Part shown: positions 45,016 through 53,745 of the stretch, in pieces | How the letters are laid out: each line of letters opens with the position of its first letter | Numbering within the stretch: position 1 is the stretch's first letter | NCBI GenBank assembly: GCA_014584465.1 | Contig: JACTMU010000015.1 | Coordinates: 1 to 64,000, forward strand | From: Pseudomonadota bacterium | GTDB taxonomy: Bacteria; Bdellovibrionota; Bdellovibrionia; Bdellovibrionales; JACTMU01 | Reading direction: 5' to 3' | Length of the DNA stretch: 64,000 nt | Notes under the pieces: model-generated | What the model saw: the letters and a program-made list of their open reading frames with translations, nothing else | Databases searched by the model: none | Told to the model about the DNA's origin: nothing | Position numbers and translations under genes: made by a program

Positions 45016-45663
45016 TCACAAGGGGTCTCTCAGTACACTTTGACTTGGTCCTATGCCTTTTCTCTCTAGGCTCTTTTGAAAGACAAAATTATAACAAGGA
45101 ACTCCCAATCGTAAAAACTTGATCTCGAAATGGGTGCGCCCTTTCGCGTCCATTGGGATCTGACCCGACTCCAGTGGGATCAATCCCCACACATCTCTAA
45201 ATGCATGATAGGCATCTTCAAAATATTCCAATTCATTGGTCGCAAATGTCAAAGTCCCAAGGGGCCTTAGGGTGTTGATCAACTCTCTGGTGAAAGGCAT
45301 TTGGTGCCACTGCCTGTTCTTATGCTTCCAATTGGGGTTGGGGTAGAGGATGTAGTAGGCGCCGACACTTTCCGGAGGAACATTGTGAACAATCCAATGG
45401 ACCGCATTGGCATGAACCGGAAAGAGGTTGCCTTGATGCTTATTTCGAGAAACTCGTCGCTCAAACTTTTCAAAACGGGTCTCTGTCTGCTCAATGGCAA
45501 TCATGAGATGATGCGGGTTTTGCTCTGCATACGTAAGAGGGTGAAATCCAACTCCGCACCCAATCTCAATCACAATGGGTCTACGGAGAGCTAATAAATC
45601 CCCAAAGAGAAAGTGATCCATCTTCCGAGGTCGTGGCACCTGGTTCTTGCAAATGAGTCTCAC
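45016..45663 (-). CDS. trmB: tRNA (guanine-N7)-methyltransferase
   Basis: 215 residues. Makes m7G46 in tRNA. VIEIGCGVGFHPL is the SAM motif, YYILYPNPNWKHKNRQWHQ is the TrmB PDPW..K-type block and GRTHFEIKF the C-terminal signature. The substrate-pocket sequence is somewhat divergent from standard TrmB. It overlaps thymidine kinase by four bases (ATGA), so translation is coupled. About 150 bases of non-coding sequence separate it from the catabolic cluster. Confidence 0.82.
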   Translation of the reverse strand: MRLICKNQVPRPRKMDHFLFGDLLALRRPIVIEIGCGVGFHPLTYAEQNPHHLMIAIEQTETRFEKFERRVSRNKHQGNLFPVHANAVHWIVHNVPPESVGAYYILYPNPNWKHKNRQWHQMPFTRELINTLRPLGTLTFATNELEYFEDAYHAFRDVWGLIPLESGQIPMDAKGRTHFEIKFLRLGVPCYNFVFQKSLERKGIGPSQSVLRDPL

Positions 45664-46274
45664 TGAAGGAGCTCTCGCCTCTCATGAATCTGCTCGAACT
45701 CCTCTTGCGCATGGTGCGTCTTCTCATGATAACACCTGGCACATGTTGGAAGATACTTCTCCTCCCCTCCCAACTCAATCTGAGGCCCAGCAACCATGGC
45801 CTTTCCTTCAACCATCTTCAAATTAAAGATGGCTTTCTTCTCACAAAAGCTGCAGATCGTCTTAACCTCTTCAATGGAATCGGCAACCTCCATCAACCTC
45901 TTCGCACCTTCAAAGAGGTGACTTCGAAAGTCTGTGCGAAGACCGTAGCAAATCACAGGAATGTCGAGAGTGAGCGTCAAATCTCGGAGTTGATCCACCA
46001 AAGAACGACTCAAAAATTGAGCCTCGTCCACAAGAACGCAAGAGACCCCTTCAAATCGATCTGTGTCCAAAACCGTTTCCGAATGGACCAGAAGATCAGC
46101 TGGCTTTTGGAGCCCCGCCCTGGATCTGATGTGGAGGCGATCAAAGCGATCATCCACCTCAGGTTTAATCAGCAAAACCCGCATCTGCTTTTGTTGATAG
46201 TTGTGAGCCACTGCCAAGAGATTCAAAGTCTTAGCGCTTCCCATCGTTCCATATCGAAAATAGAGCTTTGCCAT
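45660..46274 (-). CDS. tdk: Thymidine kinase (type II)
   Basis: 204 residues. P-loop GTMGSAKTLNLL, Walker B LVDEAQFLS, the lasso region and the structural zinc pairs CSFC and CARC are all present. It phosphorylates thymidine in the salvage pathway; cytidine deaminase is also encoded in this window. It is upstream partner of trmB. Confidence 0.95.
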   Translation of the reverse strand: MAKLYFRYGTMGSAKTLNLLAVAHNYQQKQMRVLLIKPEVDDRFDRLHIRSRAGLQKPADLLVHSETVLDTDRFEGVSCVLVDEAQFLSRSLVDQLRDLTLTLDIPVICYGLRTDFRSHLFEGAKRLMEVADSIEEVKTICSFCEKKAIFNLKMVEGKAMVAGPQIELGGEEKYLPTCARCYHEKTHHAQEEFEQIHERRELLQ

Positions 46275-46319
46275 GCCAACTCCTCAATGACACTTTACTG
46301 TCAGACCCCTCTTAGAATG

Positions 46320-47456
46320 TCAAACTAAGGAGAGCTCTTTAGCAAATGTAACAAATGGCAGTACACGCCCGCTCTTTGGGGATCCAAAATCTCGACGCCC
46401 CATATGCACCTGGTAAAACTCTGGGATGTTCGTTCGTTCAGAAAAATAGTTAATATGAGGGCTCAAATTTCTCTCACCAGTTTTGCATTCGACCGCAAAC
46501 AATGGGGATCTGTTCTTCAATACAACGAAGTCGATCTCTCGCCGATCGGTATCCCGCAGATACCGTAGCTCCATTTGAAACCCCTGTGTGTCCTCAATGA
46601 AGTGGCAATACTTCAATAGGTGGCTCGCAACTAAATTCTCAAAGCGAAATGCGGGGTCTTCGACTTGTGACCAGTCCCAAAGATAAATCTTTTTAAGTTT
46701 CTTAACAGCCCGAATTTTCGGAGCGCCAAAAGGACTGACACTGAAACAATAATAGAGGTTAGAGAGATGATGGATCCAACGATCAATGGTGGGTTGGGAA
46801 ACCTGAAGATCTTCTTGTAGACTTTTAAGGGATAAGGGTGAACCTACTCGTGTTGGCAGAATCTCAGCAAGTAATAGTAAGAGGGAGATCTCTTTAACAT
46901 TCTCCAGATCTCGCAGATCTTCCATGATCACCTTCTGCATCCGTTCTCTTTGCCAAAGACGATGCTCATTCTCATTTTGCGCAAAGAGCGGTTCGGGAAA
47001 GCCTCCAAATTTCAAAAGAGTTTGTAAATCTATGCGACTTGCCACAAGATCCAACTCTGAAACACTCAAGGGGTGCAATCGAAAGTATCGGTATCGTCCT
47101 AAAAGCGAGTCCCCACCCTTTCGAAAATGATCCAAACGAGCAGAACCCGTGACGATCAACCTGTGATCTTCGTGATATTTATCGAAGAGCCCTTTCACCA
47201 GACCTCTCCAGTTTCTGTACTTGTGAATTTCATCGAAGACGAGTGTCTTGTTCTGAAGGGGAATCGCATCCCGGAGTATGATGGTCTTATCAGACGCCCG
47301 GTCCCAATTGAGATAGCCAGAACTCTTTACCGATGGTGGCGAAAGAAACTCAAGTGAAAGCGTGGTTTTTCCAACTTGTCTTGGGCCGCCAATGAACATC
47401 ATCTTTCGCTGGAGGACCTCCGAAACTACTTTTTTGAGGTATCTTTGTACTTTCAT
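46320..47456 (-). CDS. AAA_14/DUF4143-family ATPase
   Basis: 378 residues. Walker A is GGPRQVGKTTLSL, Walker B LVFDEIHKY, followed by IVTGSARLD. The C-terminal DUF4143 domain has the nuclease-like core EIDFVVLKNRSPLFAVECK, with the D...ExK arrangement of restriction-like folds. These proteins are widespread, patchily distributed and poorly understood. The ATG at 47456 has no visible Shine-Dalgarno; the preceding bases are a perfect 26-base palindrome, so expression is probably controlled there. It stands alone. Confidence 0.82.
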   Translation of the reverse strand: MKVQRYLKKVVSEVLQRKMMFIGGPRQVGKTTLSLEFLSPPSVKSSGYLNWDRASDKTIILRDAIPLQNKTLVFDEIHKYRNWRGLVKGLFDKYHEDHRLIVTGSARLDHFRKGGDSLLGRYRYFRLHPLSVSELDLVASRIDLQTLLKFGGFPEPLFAQNENEHRLWQRERMQKVIMEDLRDLENVKEISLLLLLAEILPTRVGSPLSLKSLQEDLQVSQPTIDRWIHHLSNLYYCFSVSPFGAPKIRAVKKLKKIYLWDWSQVEDPAFRFENLVASHLLKYCHFIEDTQGFQMELRYLRDTDRREIDFVVLKNRSPLFAVECKTGERNLSPHINYFSERTNIPEFYQVHMGRRDFGSPKSGRVLPFVTFAKELSLV

Positions 47457-47462
47457 ATATAT

Positions 47463-47501
47463 ATTAAACTACTCATGAGTAGTTTAATGTCAACATTAAA
47501 C
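47463..47501. promoter_or_regulatory. Tandem palindromes before the DUF4143 ATPase gene
   Basis: ATTAAACTACTC-AT-GAGTAGTTTAAT (47463-47488) is a perfect 26-base palindrome ending six bases before the ATG. A second palindrome, GTTTAATG-TCAA-CATTAAAC (47482-47501), overlaps it and shares GTTTAAT. They could be operators or translation-controlling hairpins. Confidence 0.7.
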
Positions 47502-47652
47502 TTTTCAGTTTTCAGAGAATCGCCCAAAACCTCATTGAGAAGTAATCTTTCTGCCCTAGGAGGGCCAAAGCCCCCTTTCCACTCGACGAGATCTCTGGTA
47601 CTTTAATGCCTAGGGTTTTACCGAGATCTGGGTTTTAAAAGGGGGTGAGGGG

Positions 47653-49314
47653 ATGAGAGGTTCGATCGTTTTAATGATGGTGCTTTTCTATTCGATTGTG
47701 GCTCCGGCAGAACTGTTCTTTTTTGCAAAATATCGAGAAGATGGCCAGGGGCATCGATATTTGGTGGATGAAGGCGAGACTCACCGACGTTCATTTGAAA
47801 CGCCCTACCTCGAAGAGCTCTATCCCGCGGAGCTGGTTGAGCATGAGCCGATTCGATCTTCTCAAGTTGTTGAAATCTTGAGTCGGGATCAAAATCTCAT
47901 CCATGAGATTCTTCACAGTCGTGGCGTGGTGACTCTCTCAAGGCCTCAGAGCTTCGATGAGATCGATGAAGTGGTCACGTTGATTGAGAGTGGACCTAGC
48001 GAAAACAGGATCGACCTCGTCCTTATGGGCGATGGCTACACCCTTGCTGAACGCACCAAGTTTATGGAAGATATGCAGAGAATTGTGGACCATCTTTTCC
48101 GTGAAAAGACCTTTCGCTCTTACCTACCACTTTTCAACGTCCATTTGGTCTTTCGAGCTTCAAAGGAGAGTGGAATCGGGAAGAATGGTGTTGCAAAGAA
48201 CACAGCCTACCGGTTGGCTCGAGATGGGGAGACTCTAAGGGCCATCTTCCCGAACAACCCAAGAGCCATTCGAGAATCTTGCTCTAAAGCTCCGGCATGT
48301 GATTTCCCCATCGTCATCGCCAATGACCCCTACTATGGCGGTCTCGGTGGTGAATTTGCCATTTCAACAAGCTCGCTGACCAGTGGTGCGATTGTGCTTC
48401 GACATGAACTGGGTCACAACTTTGGTCGTGTGGGTGAAGAGTATGATGGGGGCGGATATTCTGGTGCAAATTTCTCACCCTCGGAATCACCTCAATGGGC
48501 CCATTGGATTGAGGGTGGAAAGAGCCGGCCAGAACCCGCTCACGCTCTCCATTTGGCCTGGCCGTGGCGACGCCTTCGTGAAGGTTCCTACAAGGCCACT
48601 TGGAATAGCAGCTCCTCTTCAACTCGCTATCAGATCACCTTTTCTGCGTCGGGCATGGTTCACCTTGAGGACCTTGTGGTGATGCTGGATGGCCAACGAC
48701 TGCCCATCGACCCACCGAACACTCCTGATCGAACTTTCTTTACGATTGAGAGCCCCTCGGGCTTCGGTGCTGGCGCTCATGAGCTGACCTTTGCAAAGGG
48801 ATCAACTGATGGAGACCCCTGGCTCTCCTCAATTGCAATTTATGAGTTTGGACCCTCCTTTCATCATGATCAGGGTTTTATTGGGACCTTTCCTCTTTTT
48901 CATCAACTCGGTTTTGAAGAGGGCTTTCGACCCACCTATGAAACCTGTCTTATGAGAAACATGCTCTCTGAAAGATTTTGTCCGATATGTCAGGAGAACA
49001 TTTGGATCAAATTTCTCTCAAAGATGGAACTCATCGATGGACTCTCTGTAGATCGATCTTCAGAGCTTGTTTCTGTTAATCTGTCTGTCATTTCAATTGG
49101 TCAATTTCGATCTGGCGGAGCTCTTGAGGGCGAGCATTTGGACATCCGCTGGTACCAAAACGAGAATGAGAGAGAGGACCTTCAAGGACGTCTTCAGTGG
49201 AGCTTACCTACAAAGGATTTTCAGGGGAATTGGAAGGTCCGCGTGGTTTACAACACACTCGAAGTGCGACGAGACGACGAATTTCGTTTGCATTCCGAGC
49301 GATCATTTCGTTAA
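47653..49314 (+). CDS. Secreted M64-family (IgA-type) metallopeptidase
   Basis: 553 residues with a signal peptide (IVLMMVLFYSIVAPA). The zinc site is HELGHNFGRVGEEYDG (HExxH plus the downstream Glu). VLMGDGYTLAERTKFMEDM and YYGGLGGEFAISTSS are M64 family blocks. The second half has beta-sandwich segments and a Cys pair (CPICQ). GTGAGGGG lies just before the ATG. Convergent with the following gene, four bases apart. Likely digests host, prey or environmental protein outside the cell. Confidence 0.85.
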   Translation: MRGSIVLMMVLFYSIVAPAELFFFAKYREDGQGHRYLVDEGETHRRSFETPYLEELYPAELVEHEPIRSSQVVEILSRDQNLIHEILHSRGVVTLSRPQSFDEIDEVVTLIESGPSENRIDLVLMGDGYTLAERTKFMEDMQRIVDHLFREKTFRSYLPLFNVHLVFRASKESGIGKNGVAKNTAYRLARDGETLRAIFPNNPRAIRESCSKAPACDFPIVIANDPYYGGLGGEFAISTSSLTSGAIVLRHELGHNFGRVGEEYDGGGYSGANFSPSESPQWAHWIEGGKSRPEPAHALHLAWPWRRLREGSYKATWNSSSSSTRYQITFSASGMVHLEDLVVMLDGQRLPIDPPNTPDRTFFTIESPSGFGAGAHELTFAKGSTDGDPWLSSIAIYEFGPSFHHDQGFIGTFPLFHQLGFEEGFRPTYETCLMRNMLSERFCPICQENIWIKFLSKMELIDGLSVDRSSELVSVNLSVISIGQFRSGGALEGEHLDIRWYQNENEREDLQGRLQWSLPTKDFQGNWKVRVVYNTLEVRRDDEFRLHSERSFR

Positions 49315-49318
49315 GCGG

Positions 49319-49987
49319 TCACTCCACATCAACTGGAGGAGACCCCTCTTCTCCAGTTGAGTCCTCCTTAGTTTTTCCTCCCAGCCAAAAGACAAGGCCA
49401 ATCTCTGCAAAGAGCATACTTCCTGGATTGCCAGCCATTTTGCAATCTCCACGAATATGAATAAATTCACTGATCGGAGTCACCATAGCAAGTCCCACAT
49501 GACCCCCGAGCACACTGTTATAATCATATTCAATGAGATCCACCTGCTGAGTCAAATCTGGAGTCCATACGATGGTGGGACTTCGCTTGTACAAATTCAA
49601 ATCAACACCTACGTAAACCAAGAACGTTGCAAGTTCATTGAGTTTTAGATCGTAACGAATCGAAAGTGATCCTTGAAAGAAAGTTACACCTTCTGCATTG
49701 GCGGCAATCATTGAGTACTCCGTGTGCCAGATCTGCAGCGGGTGAACGTATCGCAATCCCCAGTTGGGATACTCCTGTCGGACCCCAGGTATCCCAAATG
49801 GAAGAAGGCTCCCCGCAAAGATGGAAATTTCGTGGTGAGGGGGCACATCGAGGGAATCAAGTTTCCATTCACCTCCCTCCTGCCCATGGACAAGGAGTGA
49901 CCAATGAACAAGCGCAAGAACATGCATGCCAAGAACAAGAAGCTGAAGTGGCTTAAAAAAGAGACACCGCCTATTGGTCTTTTTCAT
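49319..49987 (-). CDS. Predicted outer-membrane beta-barrel protein
   Basis: 222 residues. Signal segment LQLLVLGMHVLALVHWSLLVHG, then a Tyr/Gly/Trp-rich alternating pattern (YPNWGLRYVHPLQIWHTEYS, FQGSLSIRYDLKL, ATFLVYVGVDLNLY), consistent with a barrel of about 8-10 strands. The C-terminus is a charged tail after FAEIGLVFWLGG. ATG 49987 overlaps the preceding lipoprotein gene by 17 bases. A 10-base inverted repeat (49329-49338/49351-49360) lies in its last codons and may act as a terminator for the convergent genes. Function unknown. Confidence 0.6.
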   Translation of the reverse strand: MKKTNRRCLFFKPLQLLVLGMHVLALVHWSLLVHGQEGGEWKLDSLDVPPHHEISIFAGSLLPFGIPGVRQEYPNWGLRYVHPLQIWHTEYSMIAANAEGVTFFQGSLSIRYDLKLNELATFLVYVGVDLNLYKRSPTIVWTPDLTQQVDLIEYDYNSVLGGHVGLAMVTPISEFIHIRGDCKMAGNPGSMLFAEIGLVFWLGGKTKEDSTGEEGSPPVDVE

Positions 49988-50789
49988 TTCCTGACGATGG
50001 TCCAAGCGGAATTCCTGGAGTGTTTGGAATTTGATTAAAATCTTCCAGTCCAGATGGCTGTGGTGTCGCAGAAGGATCGGATCGTTTCATCCTTTGGGCC
50101 TTCTGCTCCATCTGTTTTTTCAACCTCAGAGCGTTCTCACTCTCATAGTATCTTTTTGAATAATCCTTAAGCTCCTGATTGAAGGTGCTTGTTCGTTCAC
50201 GAAAATAACTCTCTTGATCATTTCGTTTGATCCGTGTCTCAGATTCAAATTCGCGCCTTCGATCTTGAAGATCAGAGAAAAAGAGCCTCTTTTCTTCATC
50301 ATGATTTCTGAAAAACTCAGCGCGCTCCTCTTTGGATCGCTTTTCGTTCAGAAACTTTTCTTGCTCCTTCTTTTTCGTAGCTAAAAATTCATCTCGTTTC
50401 TTTCGCTCCGACCGATCAAACTGGGAACGATCTCTCCTTTGTTGGTCTTCAAACTTCTTTCTAGACCTACGAAGAATGTGCTGAAATCGATTGTTAATTT
50501 CACTAGGAGGATTCTTTGTTCCTGACATCAGGTTCAGAATGGTCGCAAGCTCGTCATTTTCACTTCGAACGTCTTCCGGAACTTCCTTACGAAGATCGTC
50601 AAGATAGGATCTGTCTGATTTGATGGTGATCTCGCTCTCATTTTTCTCACCCTCACTCGACTCACTCGACTTCATCTGATCGCGCTTTTGGATTCCTGAA
50701 CAGCCCAAAAGCCAGAGAAGGACCAAAGGTCCCGTCATCCTAAAGACGAGAAGTTTCCTGTGGGTACGAGTCCTAAGATTGGAGTTCAT
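49971..50789 (-). CDS. Coiled-coil lipoprotein
   Basis: 272 residues. Lipoprotein signal MTGPLVLLWLLGC (lipobox LLGC) after a basic start. Residues about 100-240 are very charged helix rich in Arg/Lys/Glu/Phe (KKFEDQQRRDRSQFDRSER, EKRLFFSDLQDRRREFE), and the end is Pro-rich. It overlaps the barrel gene downstream, so the two may form one envelope unit. No known domain. Confidence 0.6.
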   Translation of the reverse strand: MNSNLRTRTHRKLLVFRMTGPLVLLWLLGCSGIQKRDQMKSSESSEGEKNESEITIKSDRSYLDDLRKEVPEDVRSENDELATILNLMSGTKNPPSEINNRFQHILRRSRKKFEDQQRRDRSQFDRSERKKRDEFLATKKKEQEKFLNEKRSKEERAEFFRNHDEEKRLFFSDLQDRRREFESETRIKRNDQESYFRERTSTFNQELKDYSKRYYESENALRLKKQMEQKAQRMKRSDPSATPQPSGLEDFNQIPNTPGIPLGPSSGNEKDQ

Positions 50790-50844
50790 TGGGACATCAT
50801 AGAAGAACTTTTAATGAAAGACAATAACCTATATAATTTCAATC

Positions 50845-51486
50845 ATGTGGATCAAGCGAGTCAGTCAGTCTCACAGTCGATGGTCTCCCCAGCGTAAAAG
50901 ATCATCGTCAATATTGACCGAATTTCAGTGGAAGTACACGACTCTTCTTGTGGGTTCCGCGATCACTGCAACCACTTTGGCACTTGGACCAACTTACTAC
51001 TTCATTCGTCAGAACTACTCGATCTTTACGGAAGCGAGCTTTGACCATGCCCCTCAACTTTTGGAACACCTCCAAAGGGAGCAGGTATGGTTGAGCTGTC
51101 TCTTCATTGCAATGTTTTTGGCAGTGATCTCGTTTTGTCTCTTCTTCGGAGTTCGGATCACTGGACGAATAGCCTACCCACTGATGGCCCTTGAAGCTCA
51201 TCTCAAATCCCTGAGTCGAGGATATTGGTCTGTTCCTGAACTTAAAACAAGAGAGAGCGATGAATTTCAGAGTCTTATCTCGACTTACAACTATCTTTAT
51301 CGATTTCTTAAGGTGAAGACAAAGGAAGAGATAAAATATCTAAAGTCGATCCAAAAAGAGACATCCTCTGCAGAAACGATTCAAAAGATTGAAAAGCTCA
51401 TTAATCAGAAAAAGAGCATCCTGGTTATCCCTATCGACTCTTCCGAATCTGACGTTCAATCTCGCGACGAGCGTCTTGCTTCTTGA
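50845..51486 (+). CDS. Two-helix membrane protein with HAMP-like domain
   Basis: 213 residues. Helices at about 32-54 (YTTLLVGSAITATTLALGPTY) and 79-102 (LSCLFIAMFLAVISFCLFFG) are followed by a HAMP-like segment (RIAYPLMALEAHLKSLSRGYW, LKTRESDEFQSLISTYN). No output domain is attached, so it may signal through a partner or serve a structural role. The short periplasmic loop is only about 25 residues. Its 3' end overlaps convergent smpB by 56 bases. Confidence 0.65.
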   Translation: MWIKRVSQSHSRWSPQRKRSSSILTEFQWKYTTLLVGSAITATTLALGPTYYFIRQNYSIFTEASFDHAPQLLEHLQREQVWLSCLFIAMFLAVISFCLFFGVRITGRIAYPLMALEAHLKSLSRGYWSVPELKTRESDEFQSLISTYNYLYRFLKVKTKEEIKYLKSIQKETSSAETIQKIEKLINQKKSILVIPIDSSESDVQSRDERLAS

Positions 51487-51883
51487 GAGACTCTCGTTTG
51501 TCATGAAATTTCTTCCCGCGAGCGATTGCACATTCCACTTTTGCTTTACCTTCTTTAAAATAGATTTTTAAAGGAACACAGGTCAGTCCCTTTTCGTGAA
51601 TCTGCACTCGCAGTTTGTTGAGCTGATTGCGATGAAGAAGAATTTTTCGCAGCCTTTCGGGCTCATGATTATTGTAGCTACTGGCTTTGTAAACACTGAT
51701 GTGTGCGTTCTGCAAAAAGGCCTCATCCCCAATAAAAACAATGTAAGAATCTTTCAATTGGCATTGATGGTTGCGAAGAGACTTAACTTCACTCCCCATC
51801 AAGACAAGACCCGCCTCAAAGGTTTCGAGGATTTCATAATCGTGACGCGCTTTTCGATTTTCAGAAACGACTAAGATTCCCAT
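51431..51883 (-). CDS. smpB: SsrA-binding protein SmpB
   Basis: 150 residues. The tmRNA-binding fold begins SENRKARHDYEILETFEAG and continues LMGSEVKSLR, LKDSYIVF and the C-terminal basic helix (KKFHDKRESLKKQDARR) that enters the empty decoding site. ATG 51883 follows GAGG; the longer frame overlaps rsmA and is rejected. It overlaps the end of rsmA by 13 bases. The tmRNA gene is not in the window. Confidence 0.95.
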   Translation of the reverse strand: MGILVVSENRKARHDYEILETFEAGLVLMGSEVKSLRNHQCQLKDSYIVFIGDEAFLQNAHISVYKASSYNNHEPERLRKILLHRNQLNKLRVQIHEKGLTCVPLKIYFKEGKAKVECAIARGKKFHDKRESLKKQDARREIERQIRKSR

Positions 51884-52692
51884 AGAGACCTCAACAAATC
51901 GCGAAATTGCCTTGGTGTCAACTCTTCTGCACGAATCGACTCTGAAAACCCGAGGTTTAAAAAGATCTCTTTGAGATTGGTGTTTCGTCCCTTTGACTTT
52001 AACCATGCATTCAGATTTGTGATCAATTTTTTTCTTCTTTGCGCAAAACAACCCTTCAAAAGAGCCAGAAAAAGTTCTGGGTCATCAATCTCAGACTCGA
52101 TCCTTTTGAAGAGAAGGACCCGGCTGGCCACTTGAGGTGGCGGAAAGAACGACCCTGGGTTAACATCACACAGCTTTTCGATCCTCCAAAAGAGTTGAGA
52201 TACTACGGACAAGAGCCCATAATCTTTATGGCAAGGCTTCGCCAAAATTCTTTGAGCGACCTCCTTTTGAAACATAAGTGCCATGGCCTCAAAGCGATTT
52301 CGATCCATGGAGCGATCAATGACCAAAGAAGATGAGATCTGATAGGGAAGATTGCTGACGAGAACACTTTGATCGGAAAGCTGAAGCTCCTTCCAATCGA
52401 TCTTGAGAGCATCACCCTCGATCACCTCCAATCCCTGCTCACGCCAGTGCTCTGCAAACTTGGAATCAAGTTCAATCAATTTGAGAACGAGGCCCATCTC
52501 TTGCAACTCGTCGGTCAGGGCCCCAGCTCCAGGACCAACTTCAACCAACATCGACGGTGACCATGCACGAACCGACGAGAGGATCTTTTCAACCACCTCT
52601 GAATTGATGAGAAAATTTTGTCCCAACGATCTTTTAGGTGAGATTTGTAGGGACTCCAGTCGCTGGATGAGAGAACTCTTCATAGAACTCAT
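51871..52692 (-). CDS. rsmA: 16S rRNA dimethyladenosine transferase
   Basis: About 273 residues. SLGQNFLI, VEVGPGAGALTDEL (SAM site) and VSNLPYQISSSL (NLPY catalytic motif) identify KsgA/RsmA, which dimethylates two adjacent adenines near the 3' end of 16S rRNA. The start at 52692 overlaps the tsaD stop (ATGA); ATG 52683 is an alternative. Confidence 0.95.
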   Translation of the reverse strand: MSSMKSSLIQRLESLQISPKRSLGQNFLINSEVVEKILSSVRAWSPSMLVEVGPGAGALTDELQEMGLVLKLIELDSKFAEHWREQGLEVIEGDALKIDWKELQLSDQSVLVSNLPYQISSSLVIDRSMDRNRFEAMALMFQKEVAQRILAKPCHKDYGLLSVVSQLFWRIEKLCDVNPGSFFPPPQVASRVLLFKRIESEIDDPELFLALLKGCFAQRRKKLITNLNAWLKSKGRNTNLKEIFLNLGFSESIRAEELTPRQFRDLLRSLWES

Positions 52693-53744
52693 GACAACGG
52701 CATATTGAAATCGGTGGCAAGAGAGCGAGACGAAACTGCAAGCTCCTGAGTGGATCGCTCCCCCATGTTCATACGTGAGAGACCCGCAAAACCGATCATT
52801 GCAGCATTGTCCGTGCAGTATCGAAGCGGGGGTATCACAAGCTGGACACCACTTTTTTTGGCCCACTCGCCTCCTAAAAATCGCACCCGAGAGTTCGCAC
52901 TCACTCCGCCAACTATGGAGGCTCGCAGAATTCCACAATCTCGACAGGCCCGATCAAGTTTGGCTATAAGAACCTCGACAATGGCTTCCTGGTAGCTTGC
53001 ACAAAGATTTTCCTTTTCCAAAGACAACTGCTCAGGTGACATCGACTCAACTTGCCTTAACCCCGCCGTCTTCACTCCTGAAAAGCTAAAATCAAGAGAT
53101 CGCTCACGCATCAAAGAACGTGGAAAGTCGTAGGCTTTGGGATTTCCTCTCTGAGAAAGACGATCAACTTGAACTCCGCCAGGGAAGCCAAGATCCAACA
53201 TCTTGGCAAATTTATCAAAAGCTTCTCCCGCGGCATCATCAAGTGTCTGACCCAACAATTCATATTGGCCAATGCCCTTCACCAGAAAGAGCGACGAGTG
53301 TCCTCCGCTGACCACCAGTCCAACATAAGGAAAATCAAAGTCCGCAGGGGGAGCCGCCTCACGATCCTTTAAAAAAGGAGATAAAAGATGCCCCTCCAGA
53401 TGGTTGACCCCTAAGAAGGGTTTACCAAGCCCAAGAGCAAGTGTCTTGGCTGTGATGACGCCAACAAGAAGGGAGCCTATCAAACCGGGCCTTGAAGTCA
53501 CAACAATGCCATCCAGAAGCTCCCAGGAGTGGGCCGACCGTTCAAAGACCGTTTCAATCAGCGGGAGAAGAGTCAAAGTGTGGTTGCGACTGGCAATCTC
53601 AGGCACAATTCCTCCAAAAGGAGAGTGCACTAAATCCTGATTCGCAGAAGCAACATCCAACACAAAGCCAGAGTGCTCTACAATGGCCACAGAGGTGTCG
53701 TCGCAGCTTGTTTCAATCGCTAAAACTTTTTCAATTTGTTCCAC
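52689..53744 (-). CDS. tsaD: tRNA N6-adenosine threonylcarbamoyltransferase
   Basis: 351 residues. Iron-binding NHLEGHLLSPF, LAIETSCDDTSVAI at the start and GGVSANSRVRFL near the end are TsaD signatures. It completes t6A37 synthesis on ANN-decoding tRNAs. It forms the run tsaD-rsmA-smpB, each overlapping the next, downstream of the cpoB-like gene. Confidence 0.96.
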   Translation of the reverse strand: MEQIEKVLAIETSCDDTSVAIVEHSGFVLDVASANQDLVHSPFGGIVPEIASRNHTLTLLPLIETVFERSAHSWELLDGIVVTSRPGLIGSLLVGVITAKTLALGLGKPFLGVNHLEGHLLSPFLKDREAAPPADFDFPYVGLVVSGGHSSLFLVKGIGQYELLGQTLDDAAGEAFDKFAKMLDLGFPGGVQVDRLSQRGNPKAYDFPRSLMRERSLDFSFSGVKTAGLRQVESMSPEQLSLEKENLCASYQEAIVEVLIAKLDRACRDCGILRASIVGGVSANSRVRFLGGEWAKKSGVQLVIPPLRYCTDNAAMIGFAGLSRMNMGERSTQELAVSSRSLATDFNMPLS

Positions 53745-53745
53745 T

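Noticed and set aside
45730-45760. CCTGGCAC match inside thymidine kinase gene
   Set aside because: It encodes the conserved zinc-ligand segment CARC of the enzyme and has no inverted partner, so it is coincidental to the dispersed repeats.
49329-49360. Bidirectional terminator at the end of the M64 peptidase gene
   Set aside because: TCAACTGGAG and CTCCAGTTGA form a perfect 10-base stem, but the loop is 12 bases and no T-tract follows directly; it also lies within coding sequence of the convergent gene.
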